A stretch of 64,000 bases of DNA from Chloracidobacterium sp. (GCA_025057975.1 JANWUV010000003.1:124001-188000), one strand, 5' to 3'. Numbered from the stretch's first letter, positions 35,749 to 45,135 are shown. Translations and numbers: made by a program. Notes: a model not told the origin generated them from the letters alone.

Positions 35749-36690
35749 TTACGCTTCCAGCGGCAACCCCATCTGCGCGCGCAAGCGGGTCAACTCTTCC
35801 AGCAGGGCTTCTTTCGCTTGCCGCTCCGCTTCCCGTGCCGCGCGTTCCGCCTCGGCGCGGGCTTCGGCTTCGAGTTTGGCTTGCCGCTCTGCCTCAGCGC
35901 GAGACTCGGCTTCTTTAGCGCGGGCTTCGGCTTTGAGCTTGGCCTGCCGTTCGGCTTCGGCACGGGCTTCGGCTTCGAGTTTGGCTTGCCGCTCCGCTTC
36001 CGCACGCGCCTCCGCTTCCTTCAACCGCGCCTCCGCCGCCTCCTTCGCCGCCTGCTCCGCCAACAACCGCTCCAACTCCGCCCGCTGCAAATCCTCCGCA
36101 AACACCCCCGCCAACACCTCCCGCACCGGCAACCGACACCCGCCCAACGCCTCCAACACCACCACTTCACCCTCTCGATACGTCTTCTCTTCCAAGTACC
36201 TCCCCGTCACTACATCCGGTCGCCCGTACACCACCATGCACCGCCGCCGCCGATCCACCACCACGTACACCGCCACCCCGCGCCGCGCATACGCCTCCCG
36301 CTTCTTCCCATGGTCGTCCCGCCAGTTCTCGCTCGCCACCTCCACCGCCAACACCACCGGCACGCCTACCCGCACCACCCCGGCTTCCTCCTCATCCGCC
36401 CCCAGCGCCGCATCCTCCCGCCGACACACCACCAGGTCGGGAATCAGCGCCATGTGCTCACTAATCTGCACCCCCAGCAGCGTCACCACGTACGGCAACC
36501 CTTTCTCACTGATGGCGCGGGTGAGATACGCGGCTAGCGCCAGTACGATGAGTTGGTGGGCTTTTTTCGGTTGGGGCATCTCGACGGGGACACCTTCGAT
36601 GAGTTCATAGCGTACGCCGGGTTCGCCGTAGTCTAAGAACTCTTCAAAGGTCATCAAGCGGGGCGGGGTGGCGGTCAACGGCGTGGACAT
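35749..36690 (-). CDS. Uma2-family PD-(D/E)XK nuclease-fold protein with C-terminal coiled coil
   Basis: 313 residues from ATG 36690 (MSTPLTATPPRLMTFEEFLDY). The first 190 residues are a Uma2/DUF820 domain: YELIEGVPVEMPQPKKAHQL, IPDLVVCR and VVLAVEVASENWRDDHGKK (the acidic and E-x-K-like positions of the restriction-endonuclease fold are present, as D...E-V-A), and the C-terminal 100 residues are an R/A/E/K coiled coil. Family members are frequent in cyanobacteria and some acidobacteria, are often repeated, and have no proven cellular role. Base composition is unusual (strong G enrichment on the coding strand at 36005-36480). Direct repeats flank the gene, which suggests recent insertion or duplication. 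Confidence 0.85.
   Translation of the reverse strand: MSTPLTATPPRLMTFEEFLDYGEPGVRYELIEGVPVEMPQPKKAHQLIVLALAAYLTRAISEKGLPYVVTLLGVQISEHMALIPDLVVCRREDAALGADEEEAGVVRVGVPVVLAVEVASENWRDDHGKKREAYARRGVAVYVVVDRRRRCMVVYGRPDVVTGRYLEEKTYREGEVVVLEALGGCRLPVREVLAGVFAEDLQRAELERLLAEQAAKEAAEARLKEAEARAEAERQAKLEAEARAEAERQAKLKAEARAKEAESRAEAERQAKLEAEARAEAERAAREAERQAKEALLEELTRLRAQMGLPLEA
35800..36020 (-). repeat. 42-bp in-frame tandem repeat in the Uma2 gene
   Basis: The coiled-coil tail consists of about four copies of a 14-residue unit EAEARAEAERQAKL (42 bp), with two shortened or extended versions. Copy-number variation by slippage is likely. Confidence 0.8.
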
Positions 36691-36993
36691 CGCGTGCGTA
36701 CCTCCAGGGTCTTCCAAGGTCGGTGTTGGGTCTGCGTCCACGGGCGGCGGCGCGCGCCTGCGGGACAAAACCATAACACAGGCAGGCTGTGACTGGCGCT
36801 GTGTGTCGTTCCGACGCCTGACCCTCTCAAATGACGCGATTTAACCGGGGCGTCACTACACCTTCAAAGAGCGCAAAAATTTCGTAAGGAACGGGCGCTT
36901 TTGACCGTCGGACGCCCACTAGCCAACCGTCGGCGCAGCCGCTAAGATCGCCCCGCTCGCAACCTACTTTCTCGCGGACAAGCCTTTACACTC
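36691..36993. other. 303-bp divergent region with repeat copy 2
   Basis: Separates the Uma2 gene (minus) and the MFS gene (plus). Contains the second copy of the direct repeat, ending 27 bp before the MFS ATG; promoters of both genes must lie here. Confidence 0.6.
36871..36966 (+). repeat. 96-bp direct repeat, copy 2
   Basis: Same orientation as copy 1 with five substitutions (for example T for C at position 15 and G for A at position 41). It lies directly upstream of the MFS start, so it probably includes the MFS promoter; the ancestral single copy may have been the MFS upstream region. Confidence 0.95.
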
Positions 36994-38364
36994 ATGGCCG
37001 CTACCGCCGCCGCGTCGCCGTCTCGGGCGATGACCTACGCCTACTTTGTATTGGCGACGCTGACGCTGCTCAACTTGCTCAACTACATTGACCGCTACAT
37101 TTTCTCGGCGCTGGTGCCCTACATCAAAGCCGACACGGGGTACACCGACGCGCAGCTTGGTCTGATTGGGAGCGCCTTCACGTGGGTTTATACGCTTTGC
37201 TCACCCTTGTTCGGCTACTTCGGCGACCGGTACCACCGCGGACGCCTGATTGCGGCCGGCATCTTTGTCTGGAGCCTCGCCACGGCCGGGGCCGGCTTTG
37301 CGCGCAACCTCTTCCAACTGCTGGTCGCCCGGGCCGCCGTCGGCGTCGGAGAAGCGAACTACGCCACGATCGCGCCGAGCCTGCTGGCGGACTACTTCCC
37401 GAAAAACCGTCGCGGTCTCGTCATGAGCATCTTTCAGGCGACCATCCCCATTGGGGCGGCGGCGGGTTTTGTGTTGGGCGGCTACCTTGGCGACCCGGCG
37501 GCGTTTGGTTGGCGGAACGCGCTGCTGATTGTCGGCGTGCCGGGTCTGCTGGCGGCGGCGACCATGGCGCTGATCCGTGAGCCGCAGCGTGGCGTCATGG
37601 ACGAACCGGCGGAAGCCGCTGCCGCTGATGAATCCACGCATTGGCTGGACGGCTACCGACGCTTACTGGTCAATCGCGGCTACTTGCTGACGTGCGCCGG
37701 ATACGCGGCGATCACCTTTGCGCTGGGCGCGCTGGTGTTCTGGGCGCCGGAATGGATGAAAACCGACAAAGGACTTAGCGAGAAAGAAGCCAACTTGGTG
37801 TTGGGCGTCTGCGCCGTCGTCGGCGGCACACTGGGCAGTCTCGTCGGCGGCTTTCTGGGCGATGCGCTCAATCGGCGGCTGCGCGGTGTGCGGGGATATT
37901 TTTTCGTTTGCGCCGTCAGCGGCGGCGTGGCGGCCATCCCCATGCTCATCGCGTTGGTCGCCGCGTCGCCGCGCGTGTATCAGGTCTGTACGTTCCTCAC
38001 CCTTTTTCTCGTCTATCTCGGCAACGGGCCGGCAAATACGCTGGTCGTCAATCTCGTCGCGCCGAACCTGCGCACCACGGCGACCGGATTTCTAGTCGTC
38101 GCCATCCATGTCCTCGGCGACGGCATTTCGCTGTCATTGGTGGGATGGATTTCCACGTACCTGCGCAAGCTGGCCGAAGCGGGACAACCGCCGCCGGCGC
38201 TGGTGTCCTCCATCGCCGCGCTCTGCGGCCTTTCGCCAACGACACAGACGCTTTCCGTCGCGTTGCTGCTGATGCCGGTCGCGTTGGCGGCGGCGGCGGT
38301 GCTCTACGGACTGGGTTTGTCGGCGCCGGAAGCCGGATCGCACGCGGACGCCGGCCGCCGGTAA
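36994..38364 (+). CDS. MFS transporter, spinster-like
   Basis: 456 residues, 12 membrane helices. LNLLNYIDRYIFSALVPYIKAD with YTDAQLGLIGSAFTWVYTL and the loop GYFGDRYHRGRLIAAG (MFS signature DRYxRGR), and GVGEANYATIAPSLLADYFPKNRRG (the spinster group's conserved EANY and FPxxRRG). Spinster-like bacterial members export sugars or other small molecules, but the substrate cannot be read from sequence. ATG 36994 is close to repeat copy 2. No partner gene; the minus-strand lipoprotein gene follows convergently. Confidence 0.88.
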   Translation: MAATAAASPSRAMTYAYFVLATLTLLNLLNYIDRYIFSALVPYIKADTGYTDAQLGLIGSAFTWVYTLCSPLFGYFGDRYHRGRLIAAGIFVWSLATAGAGFARNLFQLLVARAAVGVGEANYATIAPSLLADYFPKNRRGLVMSIFQATIPIGAAAGFVLGGYLGDPAAFGWRNALLIVGVPGLLAAATMALIREPQRGVMDEPAEAAAADESTHWLDGYRRLLVNRGYLLTCAGYAAITFALGALVFWAPEWMKTDKGLSEKEANLVLGVCAVVGGTLGSLVGGFLGDALNRRLRGVRGYFFVCAVSGGVAAIPMLIALVAASPRVYQVCTFLTLFLVYLGNGPANTLVVNLVAPNLRTTATGFLVVAIHVLGDGISLSLVGWISTYLRKLAEAGQPPPALVSSIAALCGLSPTTQTLSVALLLMPVALAAAAVLYGLGLSAPEAGSHADAGRR

Positions 38365-38389
38365 CGGGCGGCTGGAGCTTCATCATGGC

Positions 38390-39532
38390 CTACTTACTAG
38401 ACGGCGTGGTGCTGTTGGGCGGCGCGGCGCTGCTGGGCGGCCCGGCCGGCTCTGCCGGCGGCGCATCCACCGTCGCCTTCATCGCCTCGTCAATTGCCTT
38501 CTGCGCGTCCGCTACCATTTGCTCCCACCGCCGGTCGGTCGGGATGACCTTATCGAGGCTGGGCATGGAAAGCCGCATCTGGTTGAGCTTACCATCCGTT
38601 CCGTAGTAAAACCGCAGGTCGCCCAACATCTTCGTCTGCGAGAAAGCCTGCACTACCGACACGTCGTTGACCTTCTGCACTTGCAGAATCATCGCGCCGA
38701 GGTTGTTCGCCACCACCACGAGGTCAATGCCGGGCACTTTTGTCACCTTGTCGGTCTGGGCTTCCGGCCCGTACGACATCACAATCACAAAGTCCGACTT
38801 GGCGCGCAGTTCCGGCAGAACAAGTTTGAGCGCTTCGGCCGGGTCGTCAATTGTGAAGTTGAGGGTTTCCGCGCCGGGATTCGGATTCGCCATCGTGACG
38901 CCGGTAATCCCTAAGCGAATCGGCTTGGGCAACCGCTTGCCCGTGACGGTTTCGACAAGGTAGCGCGGCGGAGCGACCAAGTCAGGCTTGGTCGGCCGCA
39001 CGTTGGCCGAAACCAGCCGCGCCAGAAACGGAAACTTTTGGCGCTTGTTCTCAAACTCCGACTTGTGCAGCAACTCGGCCAGCATCTGTACGTCGTAGTA
39101 GCTAATGTTCGCCGCTGCAAAACCGGCCTCGCCGTATGCGCGCAGCATCCATTCGTTGCGCACACGGTCGTAGGGCTGGATGTAGCCGACCGAGTTGGCG
39201 AACATTCGTCCGGCGTCAAGCTGGACAATTGCAACGTCCGGGACCAACTTCTTCAAACCTTCGGCGTATCCCATCCGCCACGCCAGCCCACCCTGCGGGT
39301 GCTTTGGACAACCACAGTCTTTGAGGTTGCCCTGGACGTCCGCGCCGAACAACAGCGCCAGCGCAAAGCCGTCATCCTGCCCAAGCAGCTTGACAAACTC
39401 CGGCGGCATCGCCGCCGCGCCGGTTTTATCGGGGTCGCCCGCCGCCGAACCACCCTGACAGCCGGTGAGCGGCGACAGCCCGGCTAGCAGCACAAGCGCC
39501 GCCGCCAAGAACAATCCATTACTGCGCTTCAT
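38390..39532 (-). CDS. Lipoprotein related to 5'-nucleotidase/metallophosphoesterases
   Basis: 380 residues from ATG 39532. Lipobox LLAGLSPLTGC gives a lipid-anchored envelope protein. The segment LLFGADVQGNLKDCGCPKHPQGGLAWRMGYAE is the recognisable N-terminal part of the DxxGN(x)xxCGCxxxxxGGL pattern seen in bacterial 5'-nucleotidase-like lipoproteins. Several other expected metallophosphoesterase motifs (GNHD, GHTH) were not found, so catalytic competence is doubtful. A Pro/Ala/Ser-rich tail ends the protein. Overlaps no neighbour; its 3' end faces the MFS gene with 26 bp between them. Confidence 0.6.
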   Translation of the reverse strand: MKRSNGLFLAAALVLLAGLSPLTGCQGGSAAGDPDKTGAAAMPPEFVKLLGQDDGFALALLFGADVQGNLKDCGCPKHPQGGLAWRMGYAEGLKKLVPDVAIVQLDAGRMFANSVGYIQPYDRVRNEWMLRAYGEAGFAAANISYYDVQMLAELLHKSEFENKRQKFPFLARLVSANVRPTKPDLVAPPRYLVETVTGKRLPKPIRLGITGVTMANPNPGAETLNFTIDDPAEALKLVLPELRAKSDFVIVMSYGPEAQTDKVTKVPGIDLVVVANNLGAMILQVQKVNDVSVVQAFSQTKMLGDLRFYYGTDGKLNQMRLSMPSLDKVIPTDRRWEQMVADAQKAIDEAMKATVDAPPAEPAGPPSSAAPPNSTTPSSK

Positions 39533-39763
39533 CGGGTCGTCGTTCTCCCGTTGATGAATCAAGGTGTGGCGGTGATTATGGCCGAAACCAACACCGCCGC
39601 AAGTCGGCGTCCATACCTTTCAGTTTTTCAATCGCCGACGCGCGGCTTTCAGGGACGGCTTGCGTCGCCCTTGGACAATCAGCATAGTCTGCGGCGTACG
39701 ACCTCTTGCTAATCGTTGGAACGGCCTCGACCCGCTGCGGCGGCCGGCCGACGCCCGCTTGTC

Positions 39764-40681
39764 ATGTCCCAGCGCCCCACGCCGAGTCAGGCGGCGTTTG
39801 CACCTTCCATCCCCAAGGACGCCGACAGCTACGCCGGGCGCTTTCAAATCCATCCCAACGTCGCCTCGCGGTACTTGACGCACAAGCGGCACGTCATCGT
39901 TTACCTGCCCCCGGGCCACGGCGATGACCCGACCGTACGCTACCCCGTCCTCTACATGCAGGATGGACAGAACCTGTTCGACGGCGATACGGCCTACATT
40001 CGCGGCCACGACTGGAAAATGGCGCGGACGGCGGAACGGCTGATGCTCGAAAAGAAAATTGCGCCGCTGATCATTGTCGGCGTCTGGAATACGGGCGTTC
40101 ACCGGATAGACGAATACACCCCGACGCGCGACTCGGGCGTCAAGCAGGGTGGCTTACTGCCCCTTTACGGACGCTTTATTGTCGAAGAGCTTAAACCATT
40201 CATAGACGCTACTTACCAGACCGAGCCCGGCCGCGAACGCACCGGCATCGGCGGCTCCTCGCTAGGCGGACTGGCCGCCCTGCTGCTGGGGCTGCACTAT
40301 TCGGAGTATTTTGGGTGCATCGCCGCGCTGTCTCCCTCGCTGTGGTGGGATCACGGCGTGGCGTTTCGGCTGGTGCGTCACCTGAAACGCAAGCCCGACG
40401 TGCGCATCTGGCTGGATATGGGGACGCGCGAAATGGGCGCAGGCGTGATGCACCTGCGCCGGATGCGCGACATCCTGCTGGAATACGGCTGGACGCTTGA
40501 CGTGGACTTGTTTTACCGCGAAGTGCGCGGCGGCAAGCATACGGAAGGCGATTGGGGCAAGCGCGTTGGGACAATTCTGCGTCGGCTTTACCCGCCCAGC
40601 GGCCGAGGGACGGCGCGCAAGTCGTCCAAGCGCCGGAAAGCGCCGCCCCCAACGGATAGAGCAGACGCCAAATCACGGTGA
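39764..40681 (+). CDS. Alpha/beta-hydrolase esterase (Fes/CE1-like)
   Basis: 305 residues from ATG 39764. HVIVYLPPGHGDDPTVRYPVLYMQDGQNLFD is the putative-esterase (esterase D/enterochelin-esterase type) core, IIVGVWNTGVHRIDEYTP follows, and the nucleophile elbow is TGIGGSSLGGLAALLLG (GxSxG). The His of the triad is probably in GKHTEGDWGKR near the C terminus. No signal peptide, so likely cytoplasmic. Ends with a very basic tail (KSSKRRKAPP). Its last 9 bases overlap the convergent end of the AmpG-like gene. Substrate unknown. Confidence 0.8.
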   Translation: MSQRPTPSQAAFAPSIPKDADSYAGRFQIHPNVASRYLTHKRHVIVYLPPGHGDDPTVRYPVLYMQDGQNLFDGDTAYIRGHDWKMARTAERLMLEKKIAPLIIVGVWNTGVHRIDEYTPTRDSGVKQGGLLPLYGRFIVEELKPFIDATYQTEPGRERTGIGGSSLGGLAALLLGLHYSEYFGCIAALSPSLWWDHGVAFRLVRHLKRKPDVRIWLDMGTREMGAGVMHLRRMRDILLEYGWTLDVDLFYREVRGGKHTEGDWGKRVGTILRRLYPPSGRGTARKSSKRRKAPPPTDRADAKSR

Positions 40682-41959
40682 ACGGTTTTCCAGCCGAGTT
40701 TCCAGCCGAGCGGCGTACGCCGCCAAACCGACGGCGGGCAGTCCGAGCAGCGCCGTCCCGATGAAAAACTGCGTGTAGCCCACCGCCGCCGCAACAGCGC
40801 CCGCAAAACCCGCCGCCCACTTCGGCAACAGCAACATCACTGAACTCAGCAGGGCGTACTGCGTCGCCGAATAACCAACGTTCGTCAGCGACGACAGGTA
40901 GGCGATGAAAGCCGCCGAGGCGATGCCCGTGCTGAGATACTCCGCCGAAACGACTACGACCAGCGCTCCTGCCTGTGGTCCCGTCAGACTCAAGCCGGCG
41001 AAAAGCAGGTTGGTCGCCGCGCTCAACAACGCTCCAAGCCACAGGGTCGGCGGCAGCCCCCACCTGACGACCAGCGCCCCGCCCAAAAACGACCCAACCA
41101 GTGTCATCACAACGCCGTAGACGTTGCTAATCGCTGCAATTTGCTCCTTTCGGTATCCGGCGTCCACATAGAACGGATTGACCATCACGGCTAGGACCGT
41201 ATCGCTCAAGCGGTACGTGGCAATGAGCGCCAGCGTCAGCGCCGCCCGCCACCGGTAACGGCGTACGAAGTCGGCGAACGGCTCAAGCAGCGCCGTCCGC
41301 AGCCACGCGAGGACGCGCCGCTCGACCGGCGGACGGACAACCGCCGGCTCAGGCGCAAAAAAGACGGTGACGACGCCGATCAGCATAGAAGCCGCCATCA
41401 CCAGATACGCCGCCCGCCACCCCGCGTGCCAATAGCCCTCGCCGCCGACGCGCGCCGCAATCCAGAGCGTCCCGGCGCTGCTCCACATCATCGCCAACCG
41501 GTAGCCTGTCTGATAGGTCGCCGCCAATACGCCTTGGCGTGTCGCCTCCGCCGATTCAATGCGGTAGGCGTCCAGAGCAATGTCCTGCGTGGCGGAGGCG
41601 AAGGCGACGAAAAGCGCCAGCCCAACCGTTCGTCCGAGCGCCTGCCGGGGATCGGTCAATGCCAAACCGACAAGACCGCCCGCAACCGCCAGTTGCGCCG
41701 CCAAAAGCCATCCGCGACGTTGTCCGAGCGTCGTCGTCAAGCCCGGCAGCGGTAGCCGATCCACCAGCGGCGACCAAGACCACTTGAAGCCATAGACCAG
41801 TCCGACCCAGCCGGCGTACCCAATGGCGGACAACTCCACGCCCGCCTCACGCAACCGGAAACTCAACGTGCCGAGCGCCAACAGCAACGGCAGACCGGCG
41901 GCGAAGCCAAGCAAAAACATGCGTACTGCGGCTTCGTCGAGGTAGAGCCGCAGCGTCAT
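40673..41959 (-). CDS. AmpG-like MFS permease
   Basis: 428 residues, 12 hydrophobic helices, related to AmpG, which imports muropeptides (GlcNAc-anhydroMurNAc peptides) for peptidoglycan recycling. Diagnostic stretches: GFAAGLPLLLALGTLSFRL, AGWVGLVYGFKWSWSPLVDRL, TQDIALDAYRIE (AmpG-family TQDIAxDA). Alternative start GTG 41980 would add seven residues; ATG 41959 chosen by codon preference. No ampD or nagZ nearby, so muropeptide specificity is inferred from family only. Starts a few bases after hemF and may be cotranscribed with it. Confidence 0.82.
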   Translation of the reverse strand: MTLRLYLDEAAVRMFLLGFAAGLPLLLALGTLSFRLREAGVELSAIGYAGWVGLVYGFKWSWSPLVDRLPLPGLTTTLGQRRGWLLAAQLAVAGGLVGLALTDPRQALGRTVGLALFVAFASATQDIALDAYRIESAEATRQGVLAATYQTGYRLAMMWSSAGTLWIAARVGGEGYWHAGWRAAYLVMAASMLIGVVTVFFAPEPAVVRPPVERRVLAWLRTALLEPFADFVRRYRWRAALTLALIATYRLSDTVLAVMVNPFYVDAGYRKEQIAAISNVYGVVMTLVGSFLGGALVVRWGLPPTLWLGALLSAATNLLFAGLSLTGPQAGALVVVVSAEYLSTGIASAAFIAYLSSLTNVGYSATQYALLSSVMLLLPKWAAGFAGAVAAAVGYTQFFIGTALLGLPAVGLAAYAARLETRLENRSP

Positions 41960-41984
41960 CCGCCGTTCCGCCGTTTCCACGATT

Positions 41985-42941
41985 TCAAGGCGTCTGCGTC
42001 AGCCCCAACCAGTCCTGCGGGGTGAAAAACGTCATCGCCTCGGCTTCACGGGTGCCCGGTGCCGGCCGGTAGTCGTAAACCCACTTCGCCAACGGCGGCA
42101 GCGACATCAGGATGGATTCCGTCCGCCCGCGTGTTTCCAGCCCGAACACCGTCCCCCGGTCGTAAACCAGGTTGAACTCCACATATCGCCCGCGCCGAAT
42201 CAGTTGAAACTCGCGTTCCGCCTCACCGTACGGCTCGTTCCAACGGCGTTCGACAATCGGCACGTAGGCCGGTAGAAACGCCCGCCCGGCGGTCTGAACA
42301 AAGGCGAAAATGGCCTCCATGTCGGTGTTTTCATCCGCCTTGAGGTAGTCGAAGAAAATCCCGCTGACGCCGCGCGTCTCGTTGCGGTGCGGCAGGAAGA
42401 AATATTCGTCGCACCACTGCTTGAAGCGCGGGTAGTAGTCGGGATGATGCCGGTCACAAGCGTCCTTGAGCGTTTGGTGAAAATGAACGGCGTCCTCGCG
42501 GTACGGGTAGTAGGGTGTCAAGTCCGCGCCGCCGCCAAACCAAGCGCTACTTCCCTGTTCAAGGTAGCGAAAGTTGGCATGGACGGTCGGAACCATCGGA
42601 TTACGCGGGTGAATGACCAGCGAGACGCCGGTGGCGTAAAACGTCCGGTCTTCACCAGGCATCATCCGCGCCGCCAGCTTTTCTGACATCAGGCCATAGA
42701 CGGCCGAAAAATTCACGCCGCCCTTTTCAAAGATGCGGCCGTCTGCAATGACGCGCGTCCGCCCGCCGCCGCCTCCTTCGCGCTCCCACAGGTCCTCGCG
42801 AAACTTCGCCGCACCGTCTAGCTGCTCAAGCGCGGCGCAGATTTCGTCCTGAAGCGTCCTGAAAAACGCTTCGGCGCGTTCCCGAATCGTGGCATTAGTT
42901 GGGTTTTGGGCTTCACTTGCTTTCATTTCCGTGGCTATCAT
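41985..42941 (-). CDS. hemF: Oxygen-dependent coproporphyrinogen III oxidase
   Basis: Oxidatively decarboxylates coproporphyrinogen III to protoporphyrinogen IX using O2, in the cytoplasm; this feeds both haem and bacteriochlorophyll. 318 residues with the HemF landmarks: HPRNPMVPTVHANFRYLE, AWFGGGADLTPYYPYREDAVHFH, YYPRFKQWCDEYF and VYDRGTVFGLETRGRTESILMS. Length is typical. Use of the O2-dependent rather than the radical-SAM (HemN) enzyme indicates an organism that lives with oxygen, notable beside an oxygen-sensitive BchN-BchB reductase. Divergent from the 43061 gene with about 120 bp between. Confidence 0.97.
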   Translation of the reverse strand: MIATEMKASEAQNPTNATIRERAEAFFRTLQDEICAALEQLDGAAKFREDLWEREGGGGGRTRVIADGRIFEKGGVNFSAVYGLMSEKLAARMMPGEDRTFYATGVSLVIHPRNPMVPTVHANFRYLEQGSSAWFGGGADLTPYYPYREDAVHFHQTLKDACDRHHPDYYPRFKQWCDEYFFLPHRNETRGVSGIFFDYLKADENTDMEAIFAFVQTAGRAFLPAYVPIVERRWNEPYGEAEREFQLIRRGRYVEFNLVYDRGTVFGLETRGRTESILMSLPPLAKWVYDYRPAPGTREAEAMTFFTPQDWLGLTQTP

Positions 42942-43060
42942 GCCGATTCAATCCTTTCCTGTGAGGTACACCGCCTTCTTTCGCCAAGCTACACTACGCG
43001 CTACACCAACGGCAGACGAAATTCACCTGACCGCCCCCAACGTTGCTCTGCTCCACCGCC

Positions 43061-43597
43061 ATGCTTGAGCTGGAAATCCAACCAACTATCGCTTCCGAGT
43101 CGCCGACCAACGCGCGCCGGACGTTACTGATCATCTTGGCGGTGACTTTTGTTGTTGTCACCGCCGCCGTCGGTCTGGTCGTCTGGTGGGAAAAGTACAG
43201 CCGTGAACGCGCCGCCGCGCAGATGACCGAAGGCATGCTACGCGCCGGCGATCCAGAATTTGACGATTACATCAAGCGTGAGGGAGTTCGGCTTATTCCC
43301 GTTGATCGTCTTGTGGTCAATGGCGAACGAGGTGACCGGTACGAATACATCTGTCGGCTTGAAAACCGTGGCGACCGCACGTTGACCGGCGTGGAGTTGC
43401 GGGTCTATCTGATTGATATGGAAGAAAAAATCATCGTGGAAAAGCTCGCCTACCCGCTGGCCGCGCAGAACCTCAAACAACTAGCGCCGGGCCAGTCCAT
43501 CACCGCCCGGCCGACGCTGACCCGCGTTATGACGCCGGAAAGTGAGGTCCGCGACTTCTTTTGCGTCGTTAACGGTCTACGCTTCGCCAAGCCATGA
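43061..43597 (+). CDS. Membrane-anchored protein with FxLYD-like domain
   Basis: 178 residues from ATG 43061. One N-terminal membrane helix (LLIILAVTFVVVTAAVGLVVWW), then an extracytoplasmic beta domain: VVNGERGDRYEYICRLENRGDRTLTGVELRVYLID, with LAPGQSITARPTLTRV near the end, which resembles the small Ig-like FxLYD or DUF2393-type domains by eye only. Function unknown. Its stop overlaps the start of the CrtH-like gene by four bases (ATGA), so these two are translationally coupled. Whether the link is functional is unknown. Confidence 0.62.
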   Translation: MLELEIQPTIASESPTNARRTLLIILAVTFVVVTAAVGLVVWWEKYSRERAAAQMTEGMLRAGDPEFDDYIKREGVRLIPVDRLVVNGERGDRYEYICRLENRGDRTLTGVELRVYLIDMEEKIIVEKLAYPLAAQNLKQLAPGQSITARPTLTRVMTPESEVRDFFCVVNGLRFAKP

Positions 43598-45135
43598 CCA
43601 CGGTGCAGTCGGACGGCTGGGAGCCGGAGGTGGTCGTCATCGGCTCTGGCATCGGCGGTCTGGCGACGGCGGCCCGCTTGGCGCGGCATGGCGTTCGGGT
43701 GCTAGTTCTCGAACAGCACACCGTACCGGGCGGCAGCGCGTCGTACTTCACCCGCGCTGGCTATCGCTTTGATGTTGGCGCGTCATTGCTGTACGGCTTG
43801 GGCACGGAGGGCACGGTTAACTTCGTCGCCGAGGCGCTGGCTGAAGTCGGCGAAACGGTCGAGACGCGCCGCGATGAGGTCCAGATTCACTACCACCTGC
43901 CGGATGGTCTCGAAATACGGACGCACTACGACCGCGAGCAGTTCCTCGACGAGTTGACGCGCCACTTTCCACAGGAACGAGCCGGGATTCGCGCCTTTTA
44001 CGACGCGGTGCAGGATGCCTACCGCGTAATGGCGCGCGTGCCGCTCATTGCGTTGGACGACGTGGCCGGGTTGGTGCGCGGTGTGGCGACAGCGCCGTGG
44101 GACGCGCTGCAAATGAGCCGGGCGGCTCTGACCACACTCGGTACTCTGGCGCGGCGCTATCTTCGGGATGCCCGCCTGCGGCGCTTCATTGACATTGAGG
44201 CTTTTTGTTGGGCGCTGACTGGGGCCGACGCCACACCGCTTGTCAACGCCGCATTGGTTTTTGGCGACCGCCACGTCAACGGCGTCCGGTATCCGCTGGG
44301 TGGGTGCAGTGTCATCGCAGAGAAGCTGGCGGCCGGCATTGAGCGTCACGGTGGGCAGGTGCGCTACGGAAGCCGCGTCACAGCCGGGCTGCTTGACCGT
44401 GGGCGCGCGCGCGGCGTCAAGCTTGAATCCGGCGAGGTCATCACGGCGCGCGCCATCGTTTCCAACGCAACGTTTTGGGACACCTACGGACGGCTGTTTC
44501 GTGAGCATCCGCTGGCGGGCGTCGTGTTTCGGGAGCAATCGCTGCGTTATGCCCAGGCAGACAGCTTCACGAGCCTCTTTGGGGGCGTGGCGGCCGAGCG
44601 TCTACCGCCGGACACGGTCGTTCACCACATTGTCGTCAACGACTGGGACGCCTATGACCGACCGCGCGGAATGTTGTTTGTTTCGCTGCCGTCGTTGCAC
44701 GATCCTAGCCTTGCGCCGCCGGGCCGGCACAATGTCCATGCGTTTATGGTGGATCGCTACGACGACTGGGCGGCGCTGACGCAACCCGCTGCGAACGGCG
44801 GCGGTGTGCGCCGGACGCCGGCCTACCGCGCCGCCAAAGAAGCCGCTGCACGGCACATGCTCCGCATGCTGGAACGGGTCATTCCGGACGCCGCTGAGAC
44901 GGTTGACGTCGTGTCGGTCGGGACGCCGCTGACGAATGAACGGTACTTGGCGCGCGTACGCGGCACATATGGCCCGCTGCTCCGGCGCGGGTCCGACATT
45001 CTGCTCAAGCCACAGAGCGGTTCGCTCATCCGCGGCCTGTACTGTGCTGGCGACAGTTGTTTTCCGGGGCAGGGGGTCCCGTCGGTGGCGGCGTCGGGAC
45101 TGAGCTGCGCCGCCCGCATCTTGCGTGACTGGTAA
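43594..45135 (+). CDS. crtH: CrtH/CrtISO-like carotenoid isomerase
   Basis: 513 residues of the phytoene-desaturase superfamily. FAD motif [21 protein letters not shown] and [14 protein letters not shown], then the stretch [32 protein letters not shown] that is characteristic of prolycopene isomerase (CrtISO/CrtH); the C terminus has [29 protein letters not shown], again isomerase-type. The enzyme converts poly-cis lycopene to all-trans lycopene with FAD and quinone. In a plant or cyanobacterial-type carotenoid route it works with CrtP and CrtQ; none is present here. Could also be another CrtISO-like oxidoreductase. Confidence 0.8.
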   Translation: MTTVQSDGWEPEVVVIGSGIGGLATAARLARHGVRVLVLEQHTVPGGSASYFTRAGYRFDVGASLLYGLGTEGTVNFVAEALAEVGETVETRRDEVQIHYHLPDGLEIRTHYDREQFLDELTRHFPQERAGIRAFYDAVQDAYRVMARVPLIALDDVAGLVRGVATAPWDALQMSRAALTTLGTLARRYLRDARLRRFIDIEAFCWALTGADATPLVNAALVFGDRHVNGVRYPLGGCSVIAEKLAAGIERHGGQVRYGSRVTAGLLDRGRARGVKLESGEVITARAIVSNATFWDTYGRLFREHPLAGVVFREQSLRYAQADSFTSLFGGVAAERLPPDTVVHHIVVNDWDAYDRPRGMLFVSLPSLHDPSLAPPGRHNVHAFMVDRYDDWAALTQPAANGGGVRRTPAYRAAKEAAARHMLRMLERVIPDAAETVDVVSVGTPLTNERYLARVRGTYGPLLRRGSDILLKPQSGSLIRGLYCAGDSCFPGQGVPSVAASGLSCAARILRDW

